From the IMG/VR virus record IMGVR_UViG_3300018080_000296, positions 1 through 41,420 of that record: a DNA stretch of 41,420 nt. One strand, 5' to 3'. Below the pieces are notes generated by a model. It was not told where the DNA came from. It was given only the letters and a program-made list of their open reading frames with translations, and did no database searches. Below, one piece after another: positions 29,880 to 38,742 of this stretch; position 1 is the stretch's first letter; each line of letters opens with the position of its first letter. Both the position numbers and the translations under genes were made by a program. The stretch comes from a virus.

Positions 29880-30830
29880 CTAGCTGAAAAGGTCATCTTC
29901 GACTTGCTGATCAGTAGGACCGTCTTCCGGCCGGCGAGCAGGAACAATAGGAACTCCACGACCGAAAGACGGTCCACCACGTCTACCGAGGATTGAGTTA
30001 ATTTGTCTATAAAGATTCGTAGAACTGGGACTAAAACTAGGAGTTTCTACACCCTCATGCCATGCAAGCATATGAGATTGTGAAGGAAGTCCCAGAGCAG
30101 CGTTCATCCAGTTCGATGCACTCTGTTGTGCAAGTTGAGCCTCAAGCCCCAAAGCATCAAGCTGAGTACGAGCAAGCTGAGAGATCAGATCTTCTTCAAT
30201 AGACTCAAAAGCCCTCGCAACAGCATTTCCACGTCCAGTAGAGAACAGTGCTCCAGATTGTGCAAAGCTTTCTTCAATTCTAGGCCGAACATCTTCTTCA
30301 AACTGACGAATCATAGGATCGGAAACACCAACTTGAAACAATTCTGCAATAGCTTCTGGACTCAAATCAACTGCTGGTTCTCCTCGAAGAGACCTACTCA
30401 GACTCCCTTGTCCTTCTCTAATATCTTGTGTTAATTGAGCCTGTTCAGTAAGCTCTGGAGTAGGAAGGTTTCTAGCTTGCTCAGGTGTAAGAAGCTCACC
30501 AAGCCGGCCGCCAAACCTCTGTGCAGTCTGAAGCTGCTCGTTAAGGTAATCTACATAACCCTCACCCTCTGAAGTCCCACTAACCATATTCGCTTGCAAA
30601 GTGCCGTCAGGAAGCCTCTCGATACGATAGTTAGAAGGCAAGCCCGGTGGACCTCCTGGAGCTCTCAAAGCACCTGACCTAACTCTTTCATACTGGTCCT
30701 CTCCATAGCCCACCATACCACCAGCAAGTGCATTTACCAACATCTGTTGAGGATCAGTCAGACTGCTTCTAGTTCTTAGAATTTGCTGAACTTCATTCTG
30801 TGTCTGAGTCTGTCCTGAAGTGTCATACAT
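29880..30830 (-). CDS. internal virion or tail-associated protein
   Basis: 316 residues. The start at MYDTSGQTQ is chosen because GGAGAAAAAAG lies before it; an upstream in-frame start is within the neighbour. The N-terminus is Gln/Thr-rich and disordered. A central amphipathic region (about 165-240) contains FAQSGALFSTGRGNAVARAF and long Gln/Ala helices (LARTQLDALGLEAQLAQQ), a pattern recurring in phage DNA-ejection and adaptor proteins. The last 45 residues are Pro/Gly/Arg-rich (GRRGGPSFGRGVPIVPARRP). No enzyme motif is present. The next gene downstream starts 9 bases after its stop. Confidence 0.65.
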   Translation of the reverse strand: MYDTSGQTQTQNEVQQILRTRSSLTDPQQMLVNALAGGMVGYGEDQYERVRSGALRAPGGPPGLPSNYRIERLPDGTLQANMVSGTSEGEGYVDYLNEQLQTAQRFGGRLGELLTPEQARNLPTPELTEQAQLTQDIREGQGSLSRSLRGEPAVDLSPEAIAELFQVGVSDPMIRQFEEDVRPRIEESFAQSGALFSTGRGNAVARAFESIEEDLISQLARTQLDALGLEAQLAQQSASNWMNAALGLPSQSHMLAWHEGVETPSFSPSSTNLYRQINSILGRRGGPSFGRGVPIVPARRPEDGPTDQQVEDDLFS

Positions 30831-31353
30831 CTTTTTTCTCCTTGCTTTCAGCAAGACTAGATTCTTTGATTCCCATATTTTTGATAATCCTATCTTCGAA
30901 ATTCTCTACATCAAGCTCTACAATCTTAGCTACTTCTTCAAATCCCCACCGGCGGAGAATAGCCTTAGAGCTTCGAGTCGTCTCTCCCTTAACTTTACTT
31001 CTTCCGATTTCTTGAGTCCAAGAACAAAGTTTAAGGATAAATCGGTCGACAACCTTTTCTTCCTTGAACTCTGGATCACACCAGATCTGGAACAAGAAAG
31101 TATGATCCTGACGTGGTGGGGCAGTTGCAACAAAGAAGCCAAGGACTTTAATTTCTTCCTCTCCCTCTCCCTCTCCTTTTCCCTCACTAGGCACAACGTC
31201 GAGAGCAACCATTACAAGGATCTTATCCCCATTCCTTGTAAGATTCTCTCTAATAACATCAACAATATCTTCTTTCTTGAACCCCTCATTAGGGAGAATC
31301 TTATCTTCGATCAAGTTAAGTTTTTCAGGGTTCATCAGCCGTGCGATTCTCAT
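30823..31353 (-). CDS. GNAT-like acetyltransferase candidate
   Basis: 176 residues, with GAGGAG before the ATG. The order of elements (VMVALDVV strand, KVLGFFVATA strand, a helix FKEEKVVDRFILKLCSWTQE, and the final AILRRWGFEEVAKIVELD) matches the last part of GNAT folds, where a W/RRxGF helix-strand ends the domain. The acetyl-CoA loop (Q/RxxGxG/A) is not obvious. A low-complexity GEGEGEEE loop (about 58-66) interrupts it. Similar small genes sit in podovirus tail regions. It may modify a virion or host protein, but this is uncertain. Its stop overlaps the start of the 316-residue gene by 8 bases. Confidence 0.45.
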   Translation of the reverse strand: MRIARLMNPEKLNLIEDKILPNEGFKKEDIVDVIRENLTRNGDKILVMVALDVVPSEGKGEGEGEEEIKVLGFFVATAPPRQDHTFLFQIWCDPEFKEEKVVDRFILKLCSWTQEIGRSKVKGETTRSSKAILRRWGFEEVAKIVELDVENFEDRIIKNMGIKESSLAESKEKKDV

Positions 31354-31369
31354 AATTCACTCCTCTAGT

Positions 31370-31900
31370 CTAATGATCGTTTCCAATTTGAACAGTAGTT
31401 AAGTGGTCCATATCAGCCTTGCCAAAGATAATTATCGAGACCTTGTACCATGCTTCACCAGTTCCGGTAGCTGTTATATACAAGTATCCTGTTTGATAAT
31501 CTACATAAAACCTAGCCCCAAACCCAGCACCACCACCATAAACTTGACTTGCGGTAAAGGTTAAGTCTATTGCATTGAATGGATCATTCCAGAGAATAAC
31601 TCCAGAAAGGCCGTCTTCTGAACCAGACCTATCTTCAAGTTCTGCAAACGAAGGAGCTCCATATGCTTCCCAAGCAAAACTAAGCTGTCTCCAATCTCTA
31701 TCATCTAGCGTATGTTCAGAAACTCCAGTTCCATCATCTTTGTAATGAATCAAAAACTCTACAACCTCTGGTTCAAAACTGTTCCTTGAACTAGCATGAA
31801 GTTCGAAAACTTGAGTCAAATAACTTCTCATCCACTCTGGCATCTCCAAAGGAAAAGGAATACCTAGAAGCAACCTACTCAATCCTGTATCTTCTTTCAT
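31370..31900 (-). CDS. beta-rich structural protein, unknown
   Basis: 176 residues, not recognised. The first 60 residues are helical with acidic patches (SSRNSFEPEVVEFLIHYKDD); the rest is strand-rich with aromatic residues (GYLYITATGTGEAWYKVSII), as in carbohydrate-binding or fibre domains. Its start overlaps the preceding stop in ATGA. Placement straight after the nozzle-like protein suggests a tail-tip part. Confidence 0.55.
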   Translation of the reverse strand: MKEDTGLSRLLLGIPFPLEMPEWMRSYLTQVFELHASSRNSFEPEVVEFLIHYKDDGTGVSEHTLDDRDWRQLSFAWEAYGAPSFAELEDRSGSEDGLSGVILWNDPFNAIDLTFTASQVYGGGAGFGARFYVDYQTGYLYITATGTGEAWYKVSIIIFGKADMDHLTTVQIGNDH

Positions 31901-33426
31901 TCTACCGTACCTCCTTGGGAGTAGAACACTCTAAGTCTGCGAATCCAAAACCTTCCAGCTCCAGTTCTACGGACTCGAAAACGAATCTTTGCTGAACTCT
32001 TGTCAAACCTAAAGCTATAAACAGCCCAGCTTGCCGTCAGTGTTTGAGCAGATTGAATCTGTGTCCAACTACTTCCTTCGTCAACAGAATAGTACAAATC
32101 AACCGAGGTATAACTTGTTCCTGTATAGTTCTCCCCAAGCAACTCTACTTCAACCTTAAGCCACCTGTTTTCAATTGTCTGACTAAGCTCAAGATCAGTA
32201 AAGTCCTTCGTCTCCCACGAAGCTGTAAAGTTAGACCCATCATCTTGGTCATTAGCCTCAGAAAGTGTATGAATCCAGGCACTGTGGCAAAGACCAGGAT
32301 ATTTGTCAATCAATCCCATTCCATAGGGCCGACTTGAATACGATCCTTTTGCCCAAATATAAGAATTAGGATCGTTAGGATTAGTATATGAAAGGATATA
32401 GAGAACATGAGTATTTGCTCCTGTTGGGAGGATCCAGTAAACTCGACGCAATCCCGGATAGTGAAAACCAAAAGCTCTTTCGGAATAGGACGAATCAAAG
32501 TTATCTCTAAGGTCTTGAGACACTCCAAGTCCAATTGGAATAAGAGTTCCAGACCCACTAAAAGCAAAGAACCCGTCATGGGTCATAAGAAGGTGAACAT
32601 TCCCAATATTTACTACACACCGACCTGAAATAAGCCAAGTATCTTGACAAAGAGTTCTAAAAGAGAAAAGATTATTAGCATTACCAAGATAAGTCATAAG
32701 AGCAATCGACCGTTCTGAATAGATTGCAAGACTTCCTTGGATTCTCTTCAAACACCAAATTCCGCCATCAAGATCAGGAAGTTCCACCAACCCTGCTTGG
32801 TAACCAGTCCAGTCAGTAGCATCTCCCAATGCATGCCATGCGATAGCGTTAGGATAATAAGCTATTGTCGCAGGGGATCCTCCATCATTTGTAGTGAGGT
32901 TTCCAATCACCAACCGATTGTAGTAACTCTCCATAGCTCTACAAGTTTTGAAATTCGTAATTGGATCGATACTTGCAGCTGCTATTGCTCCCATATCAGT
33001 AGACTTGAATACAGAATTATCATTCTTCCCATTAGTGAAGAAGAGAATGTCATTAGCATCATCTTGGACTCTAGCCCAAGAGAGGTAATTATCCTCATCT
33101 CCATCCCAATCCATTGCTGTTCCTGTATCAAGATCGCTCCAACTACCGCTAGAGATATTATAAACGGTTGTAGTCGAAACAGCAATTATCTGTTCAGTCC
33201 CGTTTCTCTGGGTAAAGCTGAAACACCCAATAAAGGTCTCACCAGATTGTTCATCAGCATAATCGGCATAACCCATTCGAGGAACAACCAATCCATCTTT
33301 AGACAACACATTTGACATGTTAGATGCGACACTAGGATCAATTGCCCAGCCAGGGTTCCACAGATCCACACCCCTTAATGGGTAGCCTGCTTCTTGAATC
33401 TTGATATTTCTATCAGTAGGGATCAT
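31897..33426 (-). CDS. tail nozzle / stabilisation protein
   Basis: 509 residues. The start overlaps the connector stop by 4 bases. The body consists of repeated short strands with W, Y and G at regular spacing (FIGCFSFTQRNGTEQIIAVS, ILFFTNGKND, RLVIGNLTT, LLMTHDGFFAFSG), a beta-propeller-like pattern seen in tail nozzle proteins (P22 gp10/T7 gp12 class). The N-terminus (KIQEAGYPLRGVDLWNPGW) is typical of such proteins. The C-terminal 100 residues (TGTSYTSVDLYYSVDEGSSW) form a beta-sandwich and an RVRRTGAGRFWIRRLRVF end. It closes the tail below the connector. Confidence 0.8.
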   Translation of the reverse strand: MIPTDRNIKIQEAGYPLRGVDLWNPGWAIDPSVASNMSNVLSKDGLVVPRMGYADYADEQSGETFIGCFSFTQRNGTEQIIAVSTTTVYNISSGSWSDLDTGTAMDWDGDEDNYLSWARVQDDANDILFFTNGKNDNSVFKSTDMGAIAAASIDPITNFKTCRAMESYYNRLVIGNLTTNDGGSPATIAYYPNAIAWHALGDATDWTGYQAGLVELPDLDGGIWCLKRIQGSLAIYSERSIALMTYLGNANNLFSFRTLCQDTWLISGRCVVNIGNVHLLMTHDGFFAFSGSGTLIPIGLGVSQDLRDNFDSSYSERAFGFHYPGLRRVYWILPTGANTHVLYILSYTNPNDPNSYIWAKGSYSSRPYGMGLIDKYPGLCHSAWIHTLSEANDQDDGSNFTASWETKDFTDLELSQTIENRWLKVEVELLGENYTGTSYTSVDLYYSVDEGSSWTQIQSAQTLTASWAVYSFRFDKSSAKIRFRVRRTGAGRFWIRRLRVFYSQGGTVE

Positions 33427-34109
33427 CTAACCACCCGAGAATGCCCAGCGAAAGGATCAAGATAGTCGGTAGCCTTGTTGAGATTAACTGCCTCAATAGC
33501 TCCTTCTGCTTGGAATCTCTCAGCAGGATCAAACCGATCAGTTTTAGCAGCTAACGCTGCTGAATCCATAGCCCTTTTATAAAAGAGCTGAGACTTGGAG
33601 TAGTTTTCAATAGTTGAGTAAACCTCACTTGTGCAAATGTAAACAAGAGCAAGATCAAGCTTTGGAACAGGATTCGCCGTGGCGTCTGAGGCAAAGTCAG
33701 CAGGAATCTTCAAGTACGTAAGCCTGACTGTATATACATCATCAGGCTCTGGCAACAGATAAAGTTTCGAGTCGTCGATATATCCTACAACACTTCTATT
33801 ATCACTCTCAGCAGAAATGTTCGGCCATCGGTTCAAGACCCATTTTTTACTATGTACTTTGATCTCCCAACTCTGAGTCGAGTCAATCCAAAGAGCTTGA
33901 ATCAGCTCTTGGAAGTCAGAAGGAAGAGCAACATAACCCTGGGATGCAACGGTAGAGACATCAGCCTCTTCTACCATTGATCTAAACCGGTAGAGTTGAC
34001 AAAACTGTTTAAGATGAAGATCAAGCATATTCTCAACCAGAGTATCTTTATCATCTCTAGCTGTAATTGCTTGAACTCTAGACTTAATCTGAGTCCTTGT
34101 TAGAGCCAT
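33423..34109 (-). CDS. head-tail connector / adaptor protein
   Basis: 228 residues. The start at MALTRTQIK follows GGAGCTAGAG; the frame is open upstream inside the neighbour. The N-terminal helix bundle (IKSRVQAITARDDKDTLVEN, LDLHLKQFCQLYRFRSM) precedes a strand part (GYVALPSDFQELIQALWI, KLYLLPEPDDVYTVRLTYLK) and a C-terminal helix bundle (EVYSTIENYSKSQLFYKRAM). This is the layout of podovirus adaptors (P22 gp4/T7 gp11 class) that bind the portal. It overlaps the upstream gene by 26 bases and the nozzle gene by 4. Confidence 0.75.
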   Translation of the reverse strand: MALTRTQIKSRVQAITARDDKDTLVENMLDLHLKQFCQLYRFRSMVEEADVSTVASQGYVALPSDFQELIQALWIDSTQSWEIKVHSKKWVLNRWPNISAESDNRSVVGYIDDSKLYLLPEPDDVYTVRLTYLKIPADFASDATANPVPKLDLALVYICTSEVYSTIENYSKSQLFYKRAMDSAALAAKTDRFDPAERFQAEGAIEAVNLNKATDYLDPFAGHSRVVR

Positions 34110-34422
34110 CTCTAGCTCCCTTCTCTTGACGTTCGAGTTCTTTAAGAACTGCACCAGCGTAGCTAGGGATTAGAACCCGTGAAACTACATCTTTAATCAT
34201 CTCTAGGCTATCTTCAGACAAGTCTACAAACGGCTTAGTAGAGACTAGAAGATCAGCAAGGTTTTGTCGTTCAAGGATAATCTTAGAATCCTTAGGACAA
34301 CTCCCATCTTCCATAAGAGCAGCAGAAATCAAATATCCTAGCGTAGCTCTTCCAAGACCTTCAACCTCAATCGGCTTTCCATTCCAGGCATGAACCTCAA
34401 CATCGAATGCGTACTTAGGCAT
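34084..34422 (-). CDS. small protein, unknown
   Basis: 112 residues, not recognised. GAGGTAACTG precedes the ATG. A compact alpha/beta protein: strands at 1-20 (YAFDVEVHAWNGKPIEVEG), two helices and a charged tail ending in SNKDSD. It lies between a fibre-like gene and the connector, where podoviruses often place an assembly chaperone or head-completion factor. Confidence 0.6.
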   Translation of the reverse strand: MPKYAFDVEVHAWNGKPIEVEGLGRATLGYLISAALMEDGSCPKDSKIILERQNLADLLVSTKPFVDLSEDSLEMIKDVVSRVLIPSYAGAVLKELERQEKGARDGSNKDSD

Positions 34423-34435
34423 CAGTTACCTCTTT

Positions 34436-35395
34436 CTATTCAGAATCCCAGAACTTAAGATACTTAGCAGTGCCGTTGATGAGAACTCGAATACTTCCAG
34501 CTGCATTTCCTGGATCAGCAGCATTAGTATAGATAATGTCTCCAGAACCATCCTCACCGGTAAAGGCAAACATATTCTTAACCTTAGCCTTAGCCGTAGC
34601 ATTCCCTGTTCCAGTAACTCCAAAGTGATGAACCGCATACTGAGTTACGGAAGACGGGTCGGAACTATCGCCAGAAACGTAAATCTCACTCATCCCAGCA
34701 TAGTAAGTTCCACCAGCAGCAACAGCAGCATCAGGAAGAATCCAGCCAAATCGACCACCGACTCCCAAACCAGTCAGTGCAGCAGAACTCTGGTGGGCAA
34801 TGCTGGCATGAACACCATGGGCATTAGCTACTGCAGCGTCGTAGAGGTTGGTATTAGCTCGAAGACTCTCGCCACTCCCACCAGCTCCATTTAACGCATG
34901 TCGGAAATACCCACCGCGAGAATCTCCACTCGTCGCAGTAGATTCAGTCCGGAACTCCAAAAAGTTCTTATCAGCGTCAGAAGTCGTCGACGGGTCTCCA
35001 GACGTACCCACACCGATAAGAAGGCCGTTTGCACTATCAGCACCATTAGCAGCATCTGGCTTGATAAGAGCACTTGCGGTGAGGACTCCACCAACACCCA
35101 GAGTCCCTGTATTAGAGATGTTTCTAAAGCCGGAAACATCCTTATTAGAGTCTACAACAACTGCTTTCGACGCAGCTACTGTCCCAGCAGTAACACCAAG
35201 TTCAGTCGCGGCAATAGAGCCAGAGCGAACAAGAGTCATGTCTCCATCGTAAGCTGGAAAGGTAATATCTGCATTTGCAGTAAGAGTAGTTCCAAGCTTG
35301 AATTGTGTGTAGTATCCATCACTCTGAGAGATCGAAAGATAGCCACCGTTTTGCGTGGCTCTCTTAATCTGTGTAATCACATTGTGAATACTCAT
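34436..35395 (-). CDS. fibre-like or head-surface protein
   Basis: 319 residues, strongly biased to Gly, Ala, Ser and Thr with almost no Lys-rich helix: a beta-rich surface protein. The N-terminal 60 residues contain SISQSDGYYTQFKLGTTLTA and ATELGVTAGT, similar to the shaft start of phage fibres. The region about 150-235 (GGYFRHALNG, NLYDAAVANAHG, GVGGRFGWILPD) looks like a repeated beta domain. The gene is GC-richer than its neighbours, as expected for an abundant protein. Its start overlaps the glycosyltransferase stop in ATGA, so the two may work together on virion surface glycosylation. Confidence 0.65.
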   Translation of the reverse strand: MSIHNVITQIKRATQNGGYLSISQSDGYYTQFKLGTTLTANADITFPAYDGDMTLVRSGSIAATELGVTAGTVAASKAVVVDSNKDVSGFRNISNTGTLGVGGVLTASALIKPDAANGADSANGLLIGVGTSGDPSTTSDADKNFLEFRTESTATSGDSRGGYFRHALNGAGGSGESLRANTNLYDAAVANAHGVHASIAHQSSAALTGLGVGGRFGWILPDAAVAAGGTYYAGMSEIYVSGDSSDPSSVTQYAVHHFGVTGTGNATAKAKVKNMFAFTGEDGSGDIIYTNAADPGNAAGSIRVLINGTAKYLKFWDSE

Positions 35396-36162
35396 GATTC
35401 ACCACCTTCTCCCGACGAGGGTTCTAGACCTTCACGAAGTCTTCCGTTTGCGTCAGGTACAAACGATGACTCTTTCTCAAGTAAAAGCTCTTGAGGAATA
35501 GTGAGGCCGTTTTGAATGAGGAAAGCTCTCCTCAACTCTGTTGCAATCTCAGGAGTAATGTTTATCTCGTCAAGATGACCACAGATTACATCACTCCTTC
35601 CATAACACCTACCACCTGCCCGATGGACTTTTCTGAAGAAATACGTATCTTCATAGATAACTCCACCGGGAGAATCTTTACAAGGTTCAATCTTAAAATA
35701 CGGCGGACTGAGAAAGTTACGAACCCAGTTGAGTGAAATCAAAGCACACCCAAGGCCGCAAGTATCAACCCTTTCAACTGGGTTCTTGGGATCCACGTGA
35801 CGAAGAGAAACCTCTTCACCAGTCTCAATCTCCTTACCCCATAAACTAGCATAGGGATACCCACGTTGGACATAATACCCCACCACAACCGGAGCCTTCT
35901 TCTCTTGCATTGTCTCAAAGAGCCTAGTAAATCCATTGTCAGGAATGATATTATCAGCATCAAGGAAGAATAAGTAATCTTGCTCATTCTCCAAAGCTGC
36001 TGTGATTATCTTTTCCCTAGCTCTATCATACGGCACCTGCTTGATAGTTTGCAGAAGAGCTGGTTCACCTACCTTAGTCATCTCTTTAGTAATTCTAAAG
36101 ACAGACTGAAGGTTTCGCGGTGGGAACATCTCCAACGTAGGTATCCCTAAAGCCAGTTTCAT
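35392..36162 (-). CDS. glycosyltransferase (GT-A, family 2-like)
   Basis: 256 residues with GAGGAGATAAAG before the ATG. Residues about 1-60 hold the nucleotide-sugar fold (MKLALGIPTLE, VPYDRAREKIITAALE). DADN (68-71, in YLFFLDAD) is the metal-binding DxD. A later region (DTCGLGCALISLNW, then GGVIYEDTYFFRKVHRAGGR) carries the acidic ED typical of the catalytic base site, followed by GHLDEI. The last 40 residues are disordered. It probably adds sugar to a virion protein or to a host polymer; location between decoration and fibre genes favours a virion protein, which is inference. Confidence 0.75.
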   Translation of the reverse strand: MKLALGIPTLEMFPPRNLQSVFRITKEMTKVGEPALLQTIKQVPYDRAREKIITAALENEQDYLFFLDADNIIPDNGFTRLFETMQEKKAPVVVGYYVQRGYPYASLWGKEIETGEEVSLRHVDPKNPVERVDTCGLGCALISLNWVRNFLSPPYFKIEPCKDSPGGVIYEDTYFFRKVHRAGGRCYGRSDVICGHLDEINITPEIATELRRAFLIQNGLTIPQELLLEKESSFVPDANGRLREGLEPSSGEGGES

Positions 36163-36177
36163 CTTTATCTCCTCACC

Positions 36178-36723
36178 TTAATAGCAGCAAACCAGACCCT
36201 TTTTGGTCGTAGTCGTAAGCGTAGAACTAAGAGTCTCAAGAGCAATGATATAGCGGGAATAGATAGGAGCTGTTCCCATCGCAGTCGAGTACGCAGCATG
36301 AACAGTACCATCAGCCGGAACCAACGAAGTTCCGACAGCGATATCAGTCGTCTGGTAACAGTTAAACTTGATACTGGCATAAACGCCAGAGATCATAATC
36401 CAACCGTAACCGCCGTCACTCCCACCATCAGAACTGGCTTTGGCAATACTCGTCGAAGTAACAACTCCAGCCATGAACCCAAGCTGAGCCGTCACTCCGT
36501 CGGTAACATACTTGAACATATCCACGCCATCAGACGCATCGTGACTAACAACGTCACCAGCGGCAAGGGCAGAATCATGCTGGTTCTGAACCCAACGATA
36601 GCGGAATCCGTTGTCATCCTCTCGAATCGAACCAATCCCTACAATATCTCCATAATCTGCACGAGAAGAAGAATAGGCCGAGTTCTGAGTAACATTTTGT
36701 GTAGCAAAAGCAGTCTTAAGCAT
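36178..36723 (-). CDS. capsid decoration or small head protein
   Basis: 181 residues, Gly/Ser/Thr/Val-rich, mostly strands (DYGDIVGIGSIREDD, TAQLGFMAGVVTST, GYGWIMISGVYASI). It follows the major capsid gene by 11 bases, with AGGAG before the ATG. Location and composition fit a head decoration protein with an irregular beta-tulip-like fold. There are three Cys, two adjacent near the C-terminus (VCCY), which might crosslink; there is no other motif. Confidence 0.65.
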   Translation of the reverse strand: MLKTAFATQNVTQNSAYSSSRADYGDIVGIGSIREDDNGFRYRWVQNQHDSALAAGDVVSHDASDGVDMFKYVTDGVTAQLGFMAGVVTSTSIAKASSDGGSDGGYGWIMISGVYASIKFNCYQTTDIAVGTSLVPADGTVHAAYSTAMGTAPIYSRYIIALETLSSTLTTTTKKGLVCCY

Positions 36724-36734
36724 CAGAAACTCCT

Positions 36735-37790
36735 CTAGGAAACCGTAGCTTCAGTCAGCATACCAAACCGACGAAGCTGGGTTCCAATCATATTAAGAGC
36801 GCTCAAGATATGAGCAACTCGATTAGTCGAAAGGGTAATATCCTTAAAGTTAGTCATCGAGAACCACATATTCGGGTCGTAAACAACCTCGATGTAATTC
36901 GTGTTGAGGAACAACATCATGTTATTAGAGTTAGAGTCAACAAGCCCATCAGCCCAAACCATCGGCTTGCCCTTGAAGTTAAGAACCTCAAACCCAAGAT
37001 CAGCAGCTCGGGTATTCATGTTCTTAACAATCTGACTAGAATCAAGAGCAAAGTCCTCGTAAGTCTCAAAGACCTCTTGAGAGGTTACGATAAGATTCGG
37101 TGTCTCCTTATTTGCTCCGACAGTGTTATACATCTTCTTCATGTCAGAGATAAGGTTGACATTCATAGGACTCGTAAACGTCATATAGTACGGACCCCAC
37201 CAAGGATTCGTACCGCTCGACGTAGGCTTGTAAACACCGTTAGTCGCGGCGGTGTAACCACTCGGCCGAGAAATGTGCCCGTAGGTATTACTCGTAGCAC
37301 TAGCATAGAGGGGAACCAGCTCGAAAAGACCTTGTGGAGCCTTGTCAGTCGTCTCAGCAGTGCTGGACGTTGCAGTAACAAGAGCATCCTCAAAGTGCTC
37401 AACCAATCCTTCACGGGCGGCAGAGATTCGGTCTTTTACATAATCCCGAATCTTGCTCGGACCAGAATTGATCTGGTCATCCATGGCATTTCGCTGGACA
37501 TGACTAGCCACATACCGCCAGTCCCAGCGAGCCATGGTGAGCAAATCCGGCTCACCGTAAGGAAGCGTGTCAGTCTTAGAGACATTCTCAGCTTCCTGAG
37601 TCCCGTAACGAATCGTTCGGGTGATATACTGTCCGCCGACTTGAGTAGTGAAACAACCTTTTTCACGAAGGAGCACCCACAAAACATTCGCATCAAGAAT
37701 GTTGTCGATAGCATCCTTCCGAATCTTATACCAGGTCGAGACGAAATCATCGTCGATCGTCCTAGTAAGAGAGGGAAGACTTGTAGCCAT
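36735..37790 (-). CDS. major capsid protein
   Basis: 351 residues, GGAG before the ATG. The layout is that of HK97-fold capsids without a large delta domain: an N-arm and first strands (TIDDDFVSTWYKIRKDAIDN), a long spine-like helix (SKIRDYVKDRISAAREGLVE), a P-domain sequence with SGTNPWWGPYYMTF, and a C-terminal A-domain with WFSMTNFKDITLSTNRVAHI. It lies between scaffold and decoration genes. The coding sequence is notably GC-rich for this arm, consistent with abundant expression. The precise family is not assigned, but the position makes the function nearly certain. Confidence 0.88.
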   Translation of the reverse strand: MATSLPSLTRTIDDDFVSTWYKIRKDAIDNILDANVLWVLLREKGCFTTQVGGQYITRTIRYGTQEAENVSKTDTLPYGEPDLLTMARWDWRYVASHVQRNAMDDQINSGPSKIRDYVKDRISAAREGLVEHFEDALVTATSSTAETTDKAPQGLFELVPLYASATSNTYGHISRPSGYTAATNGVYKPTSSGTNPWWGPYYMTFTSPMNVNLISDMKKMYNTVGANKETPNLIVTSQEVFETYEDFALDSSQIVKNMNTRAADLGFEVLNFKGKPMVWADGLVDSNSNNMMLFLNTNYIEVVYDPNMWFSMTNFKDITLSTNRVAHILSALNMIGTQLRRFGMLTEATVS

Positions 37791-37808
37791 AGTTATACTC
37801 CAAGAGGA

Positions 37809-38549
37809 CTAGCTGCTCAGTCCTCGTTCAAGGATTTCAGAAAATCCAGCTTTTCCAGAAGGAACCTTCCCTCTGGAACCTCTGCCAGAAACTCTCGAAG
37901 CAGAGGAAGTTGGCCGTTCTGTCTCAGTACGGTCAGGCTGAAAAGCCTTAACCCCACCGTTTTTCCTTGCCTTAGCAAGAATATAAAGCTCTTCGACAGA
38001 ATGGCCTGGTGTAGCCTTGTTGATCTCCACCATGTCTGTAACGTAACCATCAAAATCTGGGTACTTCTGCTTGACTTGAGCGATTTGTTGAGAGAGCTTT
38101 TCCTTCTCACTAGCACTTACATGACTCGAAACACCATTAAGCTGATCCTTAAGGGGTTTCACAGCCTGCTCAATCGCTTGAGCTACTTGAGAAGATACAG
38201 TCTTATTCACCTTAGAAAGAACGAAGTCAGCGAGCTTCTTAGGATCAGGATCTTCCTCATCCCAATTAATCTCTTCCTCTTCCTCTTCCTGAGGATCTTC
38301 ACTCTCAGCAACAATCTTGATCTTTTCTCCACGCTGCTTTGCGTCAAGAACTGCCCGGATATTTGGGTCTGCCATGAGCATCGTCAGCGTCTCGTTACTT
38401 TTGGACTTACTCTCAAGCTCTTCTAACTTAGAACTTTCTGGACTTTCCTGTTCCTTAGAACCTTCATTGGTATCCTCGTTTTCCTCTTCTGAACTATAAG
38501 GATCCCAATCCTCAATTTCCTTAATCGTTTCTTCAAAATCCTTAGCCAT
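37809..38549 (-). CDS. capsid scaffold protein
   Basis: 246 residues. A very acidic N-terminal third (SSEEENEDTNEGSKEQESPE), a central helical part with coiled-coil heptads (about 120-180: SKVNKTVSSQVAQAIEQAVK), and a basic Ser/Gly/Arg C-terminus (SGRGSRGKVPSGKAGFSEIL) with a terminal helix. That charge pattern and the position straight before the major capsid gene are typical of scaffold proteins, which shape the procapsid and leave it afterwards. There is no visible protease motif, so removal rather than self-cleavage is likely. Confidence 0.8.
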   Translation of the reverse strand: MAKDFEETIKEIEDWDPYSSEEENEDTNEGSKEQESPESSKLEELESKSKSNETLTMLMADPNIRAVLDAKQRGEKIKIVAESEDPQEEEEEEINWDEEDPDPKKLADFVLSKVNKTVSSQVAQAIEQAVKPLKDQLNGVSSHVSASEKEKLSQQIAQVKQKYPDFDGYVTDMVEINKATPGHSVEELYILAKARKNGGVKAFQPDRTETERPTSSASRVSGRGSRGKVPSGKAGFSEILERGLSS

Positions 38550-38742
38550 TTTTCGATTCCTTTCTCAAATCTCCAAGATACTGCCGGTAGTTTAACTTAA
38601 GTTGTCGTAAAACCCTCTTAAACTCAAGAGGTGTAATAGCGTTTTCTCGCGGGGAAGTAATCTTAATCCCTACTTGACCATCTTCAGAAAACCTCACAAT
38701 GATCCGTTTTTTGACTTCCTTAACTTCCGTCTCTTCACTCAT
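38542..38742 (-). CDS. small protein, unknown
   Basis: 66 residues. A charged N-terminus, then a strand pair (RIIVRFSEDGQVGIKIT) and a basic helix (EFKRVLRQLKLNYRQYLGDL). It overlaps the scaffold start by 8 bases and the zinc-ribbon gene by 4. It resembles no family I recognise; small genes of this sort are common between portal and scaffold. Confidence 0.65.
   Translation of the reverse strand: MSEETEVKEVKKRIIVRFSEDGQVGIKITSPRENAITPLEFKRVLRQLKLNYRQYLGDLRKESKNG

Noticed and set aside
36810-38426. Long plus-strand open frame of 538 codons opposite capsid and scaffold genes
   Set aside because: Antisense shadow of two clear genes with ribosome-binding sites; product is rich in Arg, Ser and Leu and has no motif.
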